Counted from the stretch's first letter, positions 11,754-25,000 are shown. The stretch is 64,000 bases of DNA from Triatoma infestans (GCA_011037195.1 JAAEAF010003400.1:19675-83674), one strand, 5' to 3'. Notes: a model not told the origin generated them from the letters alone. Program-made: numbers and translations.

Positions 11754-12137
11754 TTAATTAGTCTCCCCCGGTAACTTGCCGGTTAATCTACAATATCTCA
11801 AGATATCCCTATACTCCAACGCGCCTAGACAATCCTGCGAGAGTGGTGTCCTCCCAAATATACGAAACCTAGTTCCAGCGAAACGGGGACACTGACATAA
11901 GTAGTGATACACCGTTTCCCTAACTCCGTCATCACAGTTCTGACAAATGGGACTCCGCGTCTTTCCTATGTTAAACAGGTGACTGGACACCCAAGTGTGT
12001 CCAGTCACTATTCCTACCAAGGTCCTCAAACCCGTCCTACTAAGAGACAGGAGATACTCCGAAATTCTCTGCTTACCTGCCTTTATAAATCTTTTAGCTT
12101 GGAGGCACCCCTGCGTGTCCCCCCAGCATTTCTCCAA
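11754..12137 (-). CDS. LINE C-terminal zinc-knuckle tail (frame-shifted)
   Basis: The continuation of the RT/RNase H protein in another frame. It contains LLSLSRTGLRTLVGIVTGH and the CxxC...H...C arrangement SPICQNCDDGVRETVYHYL followed by CQCPRF, the usual C-terminal cysteine-histidine motif of RNase H-bearing LINEs. The overlap with the upstream frame at 12083-12137 shows a single frameshift, so this copy would not make the full protein. Confidence 0.8.
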   Translation of the reverse strand: MEKCWGDTQGCLQAKRFIKAGKQRISEYLLSLSRTGLRTLVGIVTGHTWVSSHLFNIGKTRSPICQNCDDGVRETVYHYLCQCPRFAGTRFRIFGRTPLSQDCLGALEYRDILRYCRLTGKLPGETN

Positions 12138-13858
12138 AGCTCTCGTCTCCCAAAGTCAAATCTGTTTGTCGCGAAACGTCTTTGTAACGGCCAGGGCTGG
12201 TTCAGGACCACAAATGGTAATGATGATCCCTCCCTGGCCAGCCGATCCGCCCTCTCATTGCCCTCTATTCCCGCATGTCCGGGTATCCAATAGAGATGCA
12301 CCTTACCCCTCCGAGCCAAAGCGTTGAGCTTCCTCCGACATTCTCCCACTAATTTCGAACTCCACCAAGGCTTACTCAAAGCCCTTAGTGCGGCTTGGCT
12401 ATCCGAGAAAATCCGCACTTCCTTGAACTCTCCCTGCCACTCCCCCACCAGGTGGCAGCATTCAATGATGCCCACCACCTCAGACTGAAAAACAGTGGCC
12501 AAGCCACCCAAGGCCACCGAACTCTCTTTATCCAGTTCCTGAAACCAGGCTCCCGCCCCCGACAGGCCAGTACCCTCCTGCCTAGAGCCATCTGAATAGC
12601 AACGAATAATGCCGCTGCCCGACTCCGTTGGCCTCGTAAGGTTATCATCTCCTATACTGCCAATCGTAATCTCATAATCTCTCTCAAATCCCCATTTCTT
12701 GCTCGTCTCATCAAGTTTGGATAGCAAGAATCGGTTTACTCGCCAAATTTTTTCCTCGATCCTAGTGTGATCCCCCCGGAAGGTTCTCACCCATTCTCCC
12801 TTGCACCTCATTCTGAGGTACCCTTTCATTGCCTCTCCCACTACCACATACTGAAGGGGGATTAGCCCCAGCAGCATCTCTAATGCCACCGTCGGTGTCG
12901 TTCTCATCGCGCCAGTAATAGCCAAACAGGCCGTATGCTGTACTCCCAACAGCTTTTTGCTATTCCTCCCCACCAAGGAGCCAGACCACCACACCACAGC
13001 TGCATACAGCATCCTTAGCTTCACCAACTTTTCATAAATCCAATGGACACCTCGGGGATTAACTCCCCAGGTCTTACCCGCTAATCTCCTACACTGCCAG
13101 AAAACCTTCTGCCCCTTCTCACGAATATGCTCAATGTGGGCCCGCCAATTCAACTTATTGTTGATGAGGACCCCCAAATATTTAACCTCATTGCTAATTT
13201 GCAATTCCTTACCGAAGAGCCTAGGTCTCCTAAACCCTTCCAATTTCCTCTTCCTAGTAAATAGAACTAAAGAACTTTTGTCCGGGTTAACGGACAAGCC
13301 ATAGTTCCTACACCACTGCTCCACGTAAGATAACGCCGACTGCATCAAGTCACTCACCACACTCAGATGCTTCCCTGTGATTAAGATTACCCCATCATCG
13401 GAATACATCTGCAGGTAAAATCCCCTACGGTTCATCTCCCAAAGTAGCTCATCAACGATGAGGCACCACAAGTGAGGTGACAAACTCCCACCTTGGGGAA
13501 AGCCCCTACTGGCTTTCACCCTTCTCTCCGCAACTCCCAAACGAGAATAGACAATCCTCGAAGTTAGGAGGTTGCCTATCCATCTAACCAGGGTCTCATT
13601 CACGCCCCTCTCCTCCAATAACACTCTGATCCTATCATGGGCCACGCTGTCGAAAGCCCCCTCAATATCGAAGAAGCATCCCAGCGCGTACTCTTTAGAC
13701 TCCAACGTACGTTCAATTCTCCCCACCAAATTATGGAGCGCAGTCTCCGTTGACCTTCCCGCCAAGTAGGCATGCTGATTCCCCAAAGGGGTGGTATAGT
13801 GTTGGTGAAATATGTGTGAATGTGGTGTTGAACTGTATGGAGTTTGCTGTTTCCTCAC
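12083..13858 (-). CDS. LINE reverse transcriptase with RNase H domain (partial)
   Basis: A 591-aa open frame on the minus strand. RT motifs in order are FFDIEGAFDSVAHDRI, RGFPQGGSLSPHLW and the catalytic MYSDDGVILI, then KYLGVLINNKLNWRAHI (thumb). RNase H follows with CYSDGSRQEGTG, FSDSQAALRAL and YWIPGHAGIEGNERADRLA, so its D-E-D-D acidic residues appear present. RT copies LINE RNA at the nick; RNase H degrades RNA in the hybrid. RT followed by RNase H fits the I superfamily. The frame continues, after a shift near 12083-12137, into the frame ending at 11754. The true start is missing: the ATG at 13858 lies at a deletion junction. Confidence 0.88.
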   Translation of the reverse strand: MRKQQTPYSSTPHSHIFHQHYTTPLGNQHAYLAGRSTETALHNLVGRIERTLESKEYALGCFFDIEGAFDSVAHDRIRVLLEERGVNETLVRWIGNLLTSRIVYSRLGVAERRVKASRGFPQGGSLSPHLWCLIVDELLWEMNRRGFYLQMYSDDGVILITGKHLSVVSDLMQSALSYVEQWCRNYGLSVNPDKSSLVLFTRKRKLEGFRRPRLFGKELQISNEVKYLGVLINNKLNWRAHIEHIREKGQKVFWQCRRLAGKTWGVNPRGVHWIYEKLVKLRMLYAAVVWWSGSLVGRNSKKLLGVQHTACLAITGAMRTTPTVALEMLLGLIPLQYVVVGEAMKGYLRMRCKGEWVRTFRGDHTRIEEKIWRVNRFLLSKLDETSKKWGFERDYEITIGSIGDDNLTRPTESGSGIIRCYSDGSRQEGTGLSGAGAWFQELDKESSVALGGLATVFQSEVVGIIECCHLVGEWQGEFKEVRIFSDSQAALRALSKPWWSSKLVGECRRKLNALARRGKVHLYWIPGHAGIEGNERADRLAREGSSLPFVVLNQPWPLQRRFATNRFDFGRRELWRNAGGTRRGASKLKDL

Positions 13859-14999
13859 CAGGTCCCTACACTACAGGTACCTGGACGAATCTCCAGCGTG
13901 TAAGCCGCTCCCCCACATCCGCCCCAGGTCCTCCAATGTCCAAATAGACTCTCTGAAGTAAAGACCTGTTTTCGGAGGCCCAAAAATGGGCCCCGTCAGG
14001 GCGGCGTGAGATCGCTAGTGTGTCTGTGGTGTGAGTAAGTGAGCGTGTTACCACGGCGGATGCAGAGTAAATGTTGTGTAGCTCCGCAGTGGTGTCTGCC
14101 GCCAGAGCCCGATTAGCCGTGCAAAGCACGTTGCCCAGTCCCTACCGCTAGAGTTAATTAGCATAGTTTTAATTCTTCTTTACTTTGTGGAACTCATACA
14201 TATGGATTCTGGAAAACAAGAGGAATTCCATATATTAAACCAAAATATCCCTTCCTTGGAAATTAATATGATGCCATGTTCAGTTTGAAGTGTATCCATC
14301 CATATAAGACAACAAGAAATCTATAATCATTTTAATGGAGAAAGATTTGGTGGTATATTTTCACTCACAACACCCACACTATTCATTCGTGATCCCAGTT
14401 TGATAGAAACTGTTTTAATAAAAAATTTTACATCATTTTACAATAGAGAAAATGGTTTAAGTGTACCTGCAGAATCAACGGTCAAGAATCTATTCAATTT
14501 AGAAGATATGAATGGGAAAGTTTAGGACACAAACTTACACCAACATTCAGTTCTGGAAAATTAAAATGTATGCATCAATAACTTGTAGAGAGTTCCGATG
14601 AACTTGTCAAACATCACAAATCTGAACCAATAGATATTAGAGATGCGATGGCTAAATTTACTACAGATGTAATTGGTTCTTGTGTATTCGGTTTGAGTAT
14701 CAATTCTTTAAATGATCCAGACCTTGAATTTAGGAAAATTGGTAAAAAAAACCATCGAAGGATCATTAATAAATATAGTGCGCCAAATAATTAGACTTGA
14801 ACATCCAAGTTTGCTACGAATAATGATTTTATTTCAAAAGAAGCCTTCAAGTACCAGTTTCTTTTCAAATGTTATACAAAATACTATTGCTTATAGAGAA
14901 AAGAATAACATAGTAAGAAATGATTTTATACCTGTGTTGATGGAATTAAAGAAGCAGGACATGGAAAAACAGAAAAATGGAATTTTGGAAAAATGATCA

Positions 15000-15400
15000 A
15001 GAAAGTAAGAGGAAGTATTGTAATCGTGTCAATTTTTCGATATCAAGTTTTCACCGGAGCCACCCTGAGTCCAATAAAGTGGTTTTAGAAAATGGGTTGT
15101 GTGTGCGTCTGAACAGCATAGCTTAGAAACAAAAGCTCATAGAAAGTTTAAACTTTATATTCTGTTTAGATAATCACCATGGGATTCGACAGCAAAAAAA
15201 AACGGCCTTGGTTGTTGTTAATTGTAACAAAATCTCAACTGCAGTTTTTAATTTATAGTTGTAAACTACATTTTGTCCAGCAGTGCAATTAATACATTGA
15301 TCTCAAAACAAACTTTACTGAGGTGAAAATTTGATAAGATCGTAATATTTCCTCCGACATGCAATATGGGTCAGTAAGTAATGTAGTAAGTAATGCCATA
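15000..15400 (+). repeat. Repeat family A, partial copy
   Basis: Begins with GTAAGAGGAAGTATTGTAAT, then sequence like TTTCGATATCAAGTTTTCACC, CCTGAGTCC and CACCATGGGATTCGACA. These parallel, in order, the complement of the end of the copy at 19385-20345. It lies directly behind the dead P450 exon. Confidence 0.7.
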
Positions 15401-15865
15401 AGGGTAAAAACCATATTCTTATTGGCAAAAGTCAATTTTTTCTTTTAAGTTTTAATCTAGCAGCGCCCAACTGAATTAGTGTATATATATATTAGTATAT
15501 ATATAGATATATATATGAATTATGTTTTCATCTTCATTTTGCATTTTCGAATATCGTTATTTAATGGAATGAATGTTTTGGACCAACATTATTTTTCATT
15601 AAAACAATAAATCAGGCATAAATTCATAAAGAGATTTTCTTTAAACTTAGACGCTAGTTACACATATTTAAACTTTAAACTTTTATTTGAAGCATTTTCC
15701 CAGGAAAATTGATTTTAAAAGGATTCTGAGTGATGTATATAGACTTACCTTCAAACTGATGCTGTCTGGTATCTATACTGTAGTCACATCCAGCCCTGGC
15801 TTTAAAACAACAATATTATAGTTTGTATTTTATATGTAAATACTAAGATCAATCAAATTTTTAGT

Positions 15866-16180
15866 AACGATAGATAGATAAATAGATAGATAGATAAAGA
15901 TGTTTTATTGATCACAAAATTTACATTGTGTGAAAATAAAAACTACACATCTAATGACATGGTCACTTAGACTGTCTGTCAGAGTTCACTGCTAGTCAAA
16001 TTAATTTTACTAAATACGAAAATCACAACACATAAAATATAAAAAGAACACACACTTATACATATAAAAAGAAATATAACACACTTATAACAAAATACCA
16101 AAGAAATAAAAAAGTAAAACAAACTAAATTAAAAATTACTAACAAAAAAAGTAAAAATTAAATTCTTCGATTATACATAT
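15866..16180 (-). repeat. GATA tract and probable LINE 3' tail
   Basis: GATAGATAGATAAATAGATA (15869 onward) is followed by TGTTTTATTGATCAC. Read on the minus strand this is ...AATAAAACA followed by (TATC)n, a typical tail of RTE/CR1-like LINEs. No coding sequence remains, so the LINE assignment is an inference from tail structure only. Confidence 0.4.
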
Positions 16181-16689
16181 TTCTATACACTAAATGCATA
16201 TTTAATGTACAAAGTAATCATATCAAGTTTGAAGAATATTTATCATTTAGAATGTGTTGTAATATCGTTGCAGTAAGATAAAAATGTGTGAGTGTTTCAA
16301 AAAAGAATTTCTTTTTATAAACAAAAATTGAAATCAAACAAGCGCACGTTTTGGGCATTTACTGTTCACTTTACAGATTGTTTTATTTGTTCTAAGTTAG
16401 TTTTGCCGTGATAACGGAGACAAATGAGCAAATAAAAAAATAAACGTTTTTAAAGCTTACATTGTAATATTATATTTAGAAAACAATGGGCTAATTTAAT
16501 TACATAAATCATTTTAAATCTAGCAAGTCATTATTATCAACCAATACCATGATATTTACTAGTTGTAATTGTGCCTTTTAATGTTTCTTTTCTTAATTTT
16601 TTTTTTTTATATTTTCTGTAAAAATTTCATATTTTAAGTAGTTAATATTTTCTAAACAATCGTTAAAAAATTAGTTTATAATTCTCCTA

Positions 16690-17550
16690 GTAACAGGAAA
16701 TATTGCGATCGTGCCAGATTTTTGAAATTGAGTTTTCACCGGAAATAGAAGTTTTGAGGTCCCCTGAAGACGAAAACAATGTTTTAGCAGTTGGTCTGTA
16801 CATGTATATCTGTGTGTGTGAATGAAATGTCTCAAATATGAAAAGACACAAATAGCTCAAACATGGTATTCCGTTTAGGTACTACTACCGCATCAATTAC
16901 AATTAGCACATCTAATGGAGCTACTACATTAATTTGTAACATTTCTTCTAGAAAATTCATTTAAGGGAACTTTTGCGGTCGCGGTGAGGTTATGTTTTCC
17001 TCTAAATTGCTATTTTCTATTATCTCACAATTATATCGTCTAAATATATTAATGAAAATTAAATTTATTAAATTTGTTGTCGAAATTCGAAGTTTGAAGA
17101 AACTCGGATTATCGGAAGTGCATTTTTATTGAAAAGCATTTTTCAATTTTCTACTATTTTCTCTAATACGGCTCTAATGACTTTCTTTAAACAAACTATG
17201 TGAACTACACATACAAAGAGCTATTATTTTTATTTGCAACGTTTCTCCGGGTAAACTCATTCAAGAGGGATTTTTGGGGAATGGTGGGGTTATGTTTTCC
17301 TCTAAAAAGCTATATCAATTTATTGTATAATTGTGTCATCTAAATGACATTGAATAGAATCAAGTATGTTGCCAATATTTCGAGTTTATAGAAAATCGGA
17401 TTACCGGAAGTAGTTTATACTGAAAGGTTTTTTTCAGTTTTCACCTAAAAATTCCAACAAATTTCATTAAATTTGGTACACTAACTGTGAATATAACATA
17501 GGCCAATTACAATTTTGTATTGAACAAGAGAATATTGTGTGACTGTTTCA
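16690..17550 (+). repeat. Repeat family A, near-full copy
   Basis: Runs from ACAGGAAATATTGCGATCGT to GTGTGACTGTTTCACACCAGA. Inside are two diverged tandem units of about 350 bp, each with a variant of GAGGTTATGTTTTCCTCTAAA followed by TCGGATTA-CGGAAGT. It has no open reading frame of note, so it is non-autonomous whatever its class. Confidence 0.75.
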
Positions 17551-18156
17551 CACCAGATTTATTTTATTTTCTTTGCTATATTCATTATATTACCAGCAAT
17601 TTCGTTAGCCATAAATCTCGAGATAGGTAAATATCTATATTTGCTAATCCAGCGAATAAACTGAAACTGGTAGTATGGATAACGTACAATATAAAAACGT
17701 AAATCATAGCTAAATTACCCATAATTCCTGAAATTGTAATCTATTGGATAGTGTTTTAGGTTAAAGTTGTTCAGTTAAGTTTCGATTCACAATATAGTGG
17801 GCCCTATATATTGTGGATAAATATTAGTGAGTATCACTTTCCGATCGTATTATAAGCTTGTTGTAATTAGGCTGGGATATCTAAAGGAACGCCAAAATCC
17901 CTGAAGAAATGGCTAGTTCACTTTCTTCTAGGAAAATATGGATAGTAGGAATGATAACAATTAAAAAAATTAAGTTAAATTATTTACCTTCAATTCAGAG
18001 AAATAACAGTATAATATGTCCTATTTTAATTAAAGTAAATATTGATTAAACTACGCAATGACGATCCACAATTTTTCTTATCATTAAATAGATATTATGG
18101 AAAGATATTAAATATAAAGATAGAATGTATGTGTTTCAAAATAGTTAAATAAAAAC
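17551..18156. other. Upstream region of the complete P450 gene
   Basis: AT-rich; contains the 5' flank of the P450 start at 18157. I see no clear TATA box at a defensible position and no recognisable regulatory motif. Nothing else was found. Confidence 0.4.
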
Positions 18157-19045
18157 ATGTGGTGGATCTTGTTCGAACCGTTACTGGCTGTCACAGCGTT
18201 GATATTATTGGCTTATTATTATGGAACACGGACATATGGTTACTGGAAATTACAAGGAATTCCATATGTAAAACCAAAACTTCCATTCTTTGGAAATTCA
18301 TGGGATTCTGCATTCAGTTTGAAGCCTAGTCATGCTATTCAACAAGATATCTATGATTTTTTCAAAGGACATCGCTTTGGAGGCGTTTTTACGTTTACTA
18401 AACCAACATTATTTCTACGTGATCCATCACTTATTGAATCAGTTTTGATAAAAGATTTCACATCTTTTTATAATCGTGGAACTGGTGTTAATACAAATTT
18501 AGATCCATTGTCAGCTCATCTAGTCCATTTAGAAGATAAACAATGGAAATGTTTGAGACAGAAACTTACACCGACATTCAGCACGGGCAAATTGAAAGGT
18601 ATGCATCAGCAGTTGGTGGACTGTTCTGACGCATTAGTAAATTACATCAGTCACTTTGTGGAAAGCTCAGAGCCTTTTGAAGTTAGAGAAGTTATGGCAA
18701 AATTTTCTACAGATGTCATTGGTTCTTGTGCATTTGGATTAAATACAAATTCATTAAATTATACAGATTCTGAATTCAGGAAAATGGGAAGAAAAGTATT
18801 CCAAATGGATTTTTTAAGGAAACTTAGAGTAGTTCTCAGATCGCACTATCCAGGATTGTTGAGAATCTTACGTTGGAAATCACTGGATGCAACCATAGAA
18901 AATTTCTTTATATCAACGATAAAGTCAACAATGTCATATAGAGAAAAGAATAACGTAACTAGAAATGATTTTGTCCAACTTTTAATGGAAATAAAAAAAC
19001 AAGAATTGGAAAAACGGAAAAACGGTGAAGAAATAGACAGTGATG
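18157..19045 (+). CDS. P450 exon 1 (start to residue 296)
   Basis: ATG at 18157 is chosen because it begins a typical anchor, MWWILFEPLLAVTALILL. The exon ends GAC AGT GAT G, with donor GTAAGT at 19046, leaving phase 1. It covers the anchor, hinge, helix C (W130, R134) and the FSTDVIGSCAFG segment. Confidence 0.92.
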
Positions 19046-22000
19046 GTAAGTACGTACTATAAATTGGATATATTTTTGAAATTCTTAAATTTTTCCCAAG
19101 CCCCTAAAGATACTAGCTTTAATTTAGTGGTTTGCCATCACATTCAGAACTAAAATTTTGTCAATCATACGAAACCTTTTTTTGATTAAATCTGTTGTGA
19201 ACACTCATCATACGATTTTCTCGTACTCCTTTTAATAAAATTGTATAGAAAATATTCAATTTTTTCCCAATAGTCCTAACTACCTATACGGATGGTAGAA
19301 AAGTACTAATCCAAGCAACAGGTAGAGAAGTAATTACATTATAGCCCTGAAGAACGCACTAATAACGTTGAACTAACCCAAAAAAATCTGGTGTGAAACA
19401 CTCACACAACTTTCTCTTACTCCAGTTCTCAAAATTATAATTGACAAATTTTATAGTTTGTGTACCAAATTTAATGAAATTCGTCGAAAACTGAAAAAAC
19501 TGTTCAGTAAAAGCGCACTTCCGGTTTACTAATTTTCTTGAAACTCGGAATTTCAGCCATCTATTTATTTCTAATTATTATGTTTGGATGATAGAATTGT
19601 ATAATCAACTAGGATAGCACTTAGAGAAAAACTAACCCCACCCCTCCCCTAAAAGAAATTTCCCAGAGAAATGTTTTAGATAAAAGTTGTAGATCGTTGC
19701 ATGTTTAGTTTATATACGAAGTTTCAAAAAAATCGTCAAAGCCAGTTTTGAGAAAATTGCGAAAAAGTGAATAAATCATTTAGTAAAGTGGTAAAGTAAA
19801 CGAACTTCCGGTTATCCGATTTTTTTCAAACTCAGAATTTCAACAACATATTTAATTCTAATTAACATTATTTAGATGGCAGAATTGTCTAATAAACTGA
19901 AATAGCACTTTAGATGGAAACCTAACCCCACCTCTCCCCCAAAAGTGCCCTTAAATTAATTTTCCCGGAGAAATGTTTCAAATAAAAGTTGTAGTTGTTA
20001 GTATGTGTAGTTGATACAACAAGTTTGAAGAAAATCGTCGGTGTCATTTTTGAGAAAATCGCAAAAAAGTATAAAATCCAACTAGTAAAGTGATACTTCC
20101 GGTTGAGGAATTTCGACAGATAACGTAGTGTCAGATCCCATGGTGATACCTAAACGGAATATGAAGTTTCAACTTTCTACGGTTTATCGTTTTTGAGCTA
20201 TGCTGTTCACATACATACATACATACACACAAACAGACCATTTGCTAAAAACCACTTTTTTGGACTCAGGGGACCTCAAAACGGATATTTCCGGTGAAAA
20301 CTCGATATCGAAAATTTGACACGATTACAATACTTCCTCTTACTAGGATCCCCTAAAAACATAATATTACATTGGATATCAATATCAATAAAACCAAAGT
20401 GATGGTATTCCGGAATTCTGCCTATCGTAAAAGAATGTTACTATTGCAACTGGATGGAAATATTGAGTATATGAATCATTTTATACTTATCTTGGTGTAT
20501 CCTTTAGTTATACAAACAAATTCCGTGAAGCAGCTAACCATTTCATTCTTAAAGGCAAAAAGGCGCTCGGAAAGGTGATGCAGATCTTATCTGGGGGAAA
20601 GTGTATTCTTGGGAAACTAAGATCTTACTTTTGGAAAGTATTGCTTCTGTTACTTGTTTATATTTTTCTGAATTGTGGTCTTTAGACTATTTGAATGATG
20701 TGGATAAAGTTTAACCTCAATTAACCTTCTTTAAAACATTGCTTCACTTATCGATCAACAGGCCCAACCATTTTATTCGTATAGAAACGAATAATTATTC
20801 GTTGAGAAAATATTTAATCATTTATTATCTAAGGATACACGAGATGGTGTCTTAAATTCTAATTATAACCCGATGTACAGAAATATTACTAACTTTGGTT
20901 TTGACGAGCCATATTTTTTAAAAATGAGCAACTTTAATATACAAAGGGTAATTATGCAGTTGCCTTTCTAATAAATCTTTAAGTAGATTATTTATTGATG
21001 GTAAATTGTACGAAATCGATTCACAGCTGGTGTGCTCCTTTTGTAGTTCGAAACGTTATTTCACATCTTTATGCATTCCCTGGTTACGAGGAAGCTAAGT
21101 CTCGTTATTTATTACAGTTTATCAATGCTTTCACTCTTACTAATGAGGATGAAATAGTTTCTGAGTTGCTAGTTAATACGGCTATGTCAAATTATATCTA
21201 CTATTTAATAATTGAGATGCTAAATTTGAATTTCTCATAAATTTCTTAAGCAAAAATATAAATACAAGTCACATTAAACATGTATTACATTATGACCAAT
21301 TTATATATACTCGTGTGTGTGTGTGTGTGTGTGTGTGCGTGTGTGTGTATGTATGTATGTATGTATGCATGTATGTATGTATGTATGTATGTATGTATGT
21401 ATGTATGTATGTATGTATGTATGTATGTATGTATGTATGTATGTATGTATGTATGTATGTATGTATGTATGTATGTATGTTTGTATGTACGTATGTATGT
21501 ATGTATGTATGTAAGCATACAATTGTTGGAAGATTTGTTTATGTGTTTGAATTATTTATGTATTATGTTTTTTACTTATATCTTGTTCGGCTGCAGTTGA
21601 TCTAATTTTATTACCCTTTGAACTTGTTGTAAATAATAATTTAATTATGTAATTACTTTTGGTTATTATCTTTTGAATTTATGATCTGAATTTATATATT
21701 TTTTTGCATTTACTTATGTGCGTTTGTCTGCAGATGAGAATTTAATTTTCGGTGGAATTTTGATTATTATTTTTTGAGTTTATGATTCATTAAACATTTT
21801 ATTTTATTTTTTTTCTGAACAACTGAATGCTTTACACCAGAAGTTTATATTGTCCTCAATACAAAATAATTTGTATTATTCTATTAAAACAGACCCCCCC
21901 TCCTGTAAAAGTATATTATACAAAAATACAGTATGTTTAGTAGTAGTTAGTAGTACTTTATGCGACATTATTTCAAAAGTTCTGTTCCTCCTTTTATCTT

Positions 22001-25000
22001 GAAGAATTGCTGATAGTTTCCATTCCTTCTCTAATTACTACACCTAAGAATTATCCCATCTTACAAAAGCTCTGATTTCTCTATAATTATAAAAATTCTA
22101 AATATATTTAAAATATTTTATATAAATAAAAAATTGAAATAAATAATTTGTATTTTATTAATTTTGCAGTAATAATAGATGACAAAATCATTATTGCCAA
22201 TGCCTTTGTTTTCTTTGTGGCTGGTTTTGAAACGACTGCTTCAACACTCAGTTATTGTTTGTACGAATTGTCAGTTCACCAAGATATACAAGAGCAAGCA
22301 TACCAGCATATTGTATCTGTGTTGAAGAATCATGGAGGTGAAGTTACATATAATGCACTCAAAGATATGGAATTTATAAATCAAATTTTTGCAGGTAAAT
22401 TTATCATTTATAATTTATTTGTTTATATTTAATTTTGTGTTGTGTATCAATCTTTATTTCGTATTGAGGTCTGGTAAAAATTGAATCAATAGAGCATATT
22501 GACAGCTATGACTACGATTGAATTGTAAAAATCTACAACAGGGAGGTGCACATAGATTTTTCTCTTCCTAGGAGCATCCACAGCTCATTATCTGGTGATG
22601 GGCAGTGCTGTGTAGAACTAGAACACTGCTCGGTGGCCGTACACTGAGAGGAGTCAAGGGTGGCACAACAGTTCAGGTCGCAGAGCAATATTAACCCCTT
22701 AAACAATTTAATCTAAATATCTACAACTGCCAACATATTCCTATCTTTTAAAAATTCATGCATTCTTATCTCTTTTATTGGAGACTCTAAAGCCTCTTCC
22801 ATTTCTCTTTTCCGTTTTTTTTTTTTTCAAGACGATAAGGAACTGTTGAGTGCGTACGGTTTTGGTTTTAGTTTTGGCTTTTTTTTATTTTCTCTCACTC
22901 CTAATAAGAGGAAGTACTGTGATCGTGTCAAATGTGTGTTTTGAAGTCAGTACTCTGAGAACAAAAAAATGTTTTTAATCAATGATTTGTATGCATGTAT
23001 GTATGGACTAAATATCTCAAATACGAAAAATCACAATAACCTAAACTTACTTAGTATTTCGATTAGATATTACCACCGCATTTGACACGATGATTTTGGA
23101 CAAAATCCATCAACCGGAATTGCAACTTTACAGAAAGCTCCTTCCAGTTTTTCGCGATTTTTTTCATAGAAATGGCCTCAGCGACTTTCTGAGGCCATAG
23201 ATGGCCAAAGTCTGTATTTTTGCAGAACAGAAGTAAACGCCTAGTGCAGCTAACAAACATTACATTAACATTAAATAACACTAAAATACACTAATAGCCA
23301 GCCCCGAGTTACTCACATTCACTCTGCAATACACACGACTAACAAGCACGGTGCATGCTGTTTTGGGGGCAAAAGATTATATTGAGCATAATCTCAAAAT
23401 GAATAATATTGTCTGCCTTATTTCCTTAGACCTCGCTGGAGCCTTTAATGCGGCTTGGTGGCCAAATGTCTTCAGAAACTATACCTTTCGGAGTGTCCAA
23501 AAAAGTTTTATTGCCTAGCAATAAGCTTCTTCGCTGACCGAATAGCTACTTTGTCTACAGTTGATAGGACTGTCAGTAAGAAGGTTACAAAGGGATGTCC
23601 CCAAGGATCTTGTAGTAGCCGAGGATTCTGGATCATTCAGTATGACTCTATTCTTTAACTGTCCTTTGAAAAACAAAGAAAAACAATTGCAAATGATACT
23701 CTCATTATGATATCGGCCAAAAAATTTCAGTTAAAACATTTAATTACTACAGAACTCGGCAAAATCAGCGAATGGTCAAAGTGTACCAAGATAAATTTTA
23801 ATGCTGATATAACAAAATTGTTGCTAATCTCCAGCAGAAGAAGACCACCTATAATACAGATCTCCGGGGGGGGGGGGGGCAAATCCTGGAAACTGTACCT
23901 GACACAAAATATCTTGGTATGATACTAATCTAAAATGCAATGGATCGTCATATTGAGAATATTTCAGATTCCTCAAATACCTTCTAGTGTATTAATGGTA
24001 CCAGTTGGAGGAATCTGGGTTGATCTGCATAAACGAAATTGATCCAAATTGCTTTAAGAAAAGAAAAAGTAAATAAAGAATATTTAATATAACTTTATTT
24101 ATAAGTTAATAAAATTTTTATTTGGGCAATAAGAGATTTGTAAATGATTTTCTGAAATTTTGTAATAAATGATGTTATAAAATGTTTTGTGAATATTTGC
24201 ATTATAAATGTAGCAACACTGCTCTTACTCATCGATTATTCGCCATTATACTATTATTAATTATTGGGATAATTAAATAATAATAGAATAAATAAAATAA
24301 TAATAGAATAAACAGTGAGCCTCTATGTTCACGGGTCCGGTGATGGACAGTGTTGTTTTTAACGAGAGAACACTTCCGGAGGGCGGCTGTGCACTGAGAA
24401 GGTTCCAGGCGCCAATGCCCGTACATGTTGACGCGACTTAAACTAAAAAAAAATAATAGAATAATAAGTTAAGTGTTAGTCATCCCTAAACCTGCTTCTC
24501 TCCAACTCATCATGATAAAGGATGTAGACGTTTACTGCGAGAATTGGAACCGCTAGGTAAATTTGAAAAAATCCTGGATCGTGTTATCTAGTTAGGAAGT
24601 GAAAAAGGAAATGAAAGTGAAGTATGTAGACAGATCTAAATATTTAGGTATTATTGTAATCCAACGTTTAACTTTACAATAAATTGCACGGCAAACGTGC
24701 AAAAGCTGAGTTTGCTGTAAATAGTATTGGACTAATAATAAATAAAAATATCTCATTTGATAAAAAGATGAATATTTTCAATAGTACCACAAGAGCAGTT
24801 GTGTGTTTGGAGTGCACCTAATTAAAAAAAATATTAATAACATGGGTAAAAATAACAACAATATAGGTAGAATTTGGTTTATGTAACAATTTTTGAGTAA
24901 TATGGGTTTTTTATGTGATTTTTTATGGACAATAAAATTATTTGTTTCTTCATTCATTCATTCAAAAATGTTTACAATAAACTTGCTATTATAAATGTTT

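Larger units (their letters stand above)
11671..14146 (-). mobile_element. I-type LINE, internally deleted, with 10-bp TSD
   Basis: A non-LTR retrotransposon on the minus strand. GCTAGAGTTA is present on both sides (11661-11670 and 14147-14156) as the target-site duplication. On the element's own strand the 3' end is a short (TAA)n tract (11671-11683), a hallmark of the I group. About 290 bp of GC-rich 5' sequence (14146 to about 13860) joins directly to RT-coding sequence. ORF1, the endonuclease and the N-terminal part of RT are missing, so this copy is internally deleted. It is far less decayed than other LINEs here, so it is probably young. Confidence 0.9.
11626..14996 (+). pseudogene. CYP6-like P450 pseudogene, exon 1, split by a LINE
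   Basis: Exon 1 starts ATG TCG TGG at 11626 and reads MSWLLAELILSRLEL up to 11670. It resumes at 14157 with ISIVLILLYF after a LINE inserted on the opposite strand (11671-14146, plus a 10-bp target duplication). The rest parallels exon 1 of the intact gene: HTYGFWKTRGIPYIKPKYP around 14195-14255, LFIRDPSLIETVLI around 14380-14425, FTTDVIGSCVFG around 14655-14690, and REKNNIVRNDF near 14895-14930. There is a one-base frameshift just before HTYG, a TAG near 14523 and further frame changes. No matching exons 2-4 follow before the next gene. It is a dead tandem duplicate of the P450 family. Confidence 0.88.

Noticed and set aside
11904..12648. Plus- and minus-strand frames of 66-129 codons within the I-type LINE
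   Set aside because: Shadows of the RT/RNase H coding frame on the minus strand.
19385..20345. Firm assignment of repeat family A as a Helitron
   Set aside because: A terminal hairpin and an AT-type junction are seen, but no consistent CTRR end or Rep/helicase partner; kept as an open hypothesis.
21280..21605. Overlapping long open frames on both strands (Cys-Val-Met or His-Thr-Tyr repeats)
   Set aside because: They are translations of the (GT)n/(ATGT)n microsatellite; all frames stay open because the repeat lacks stops.
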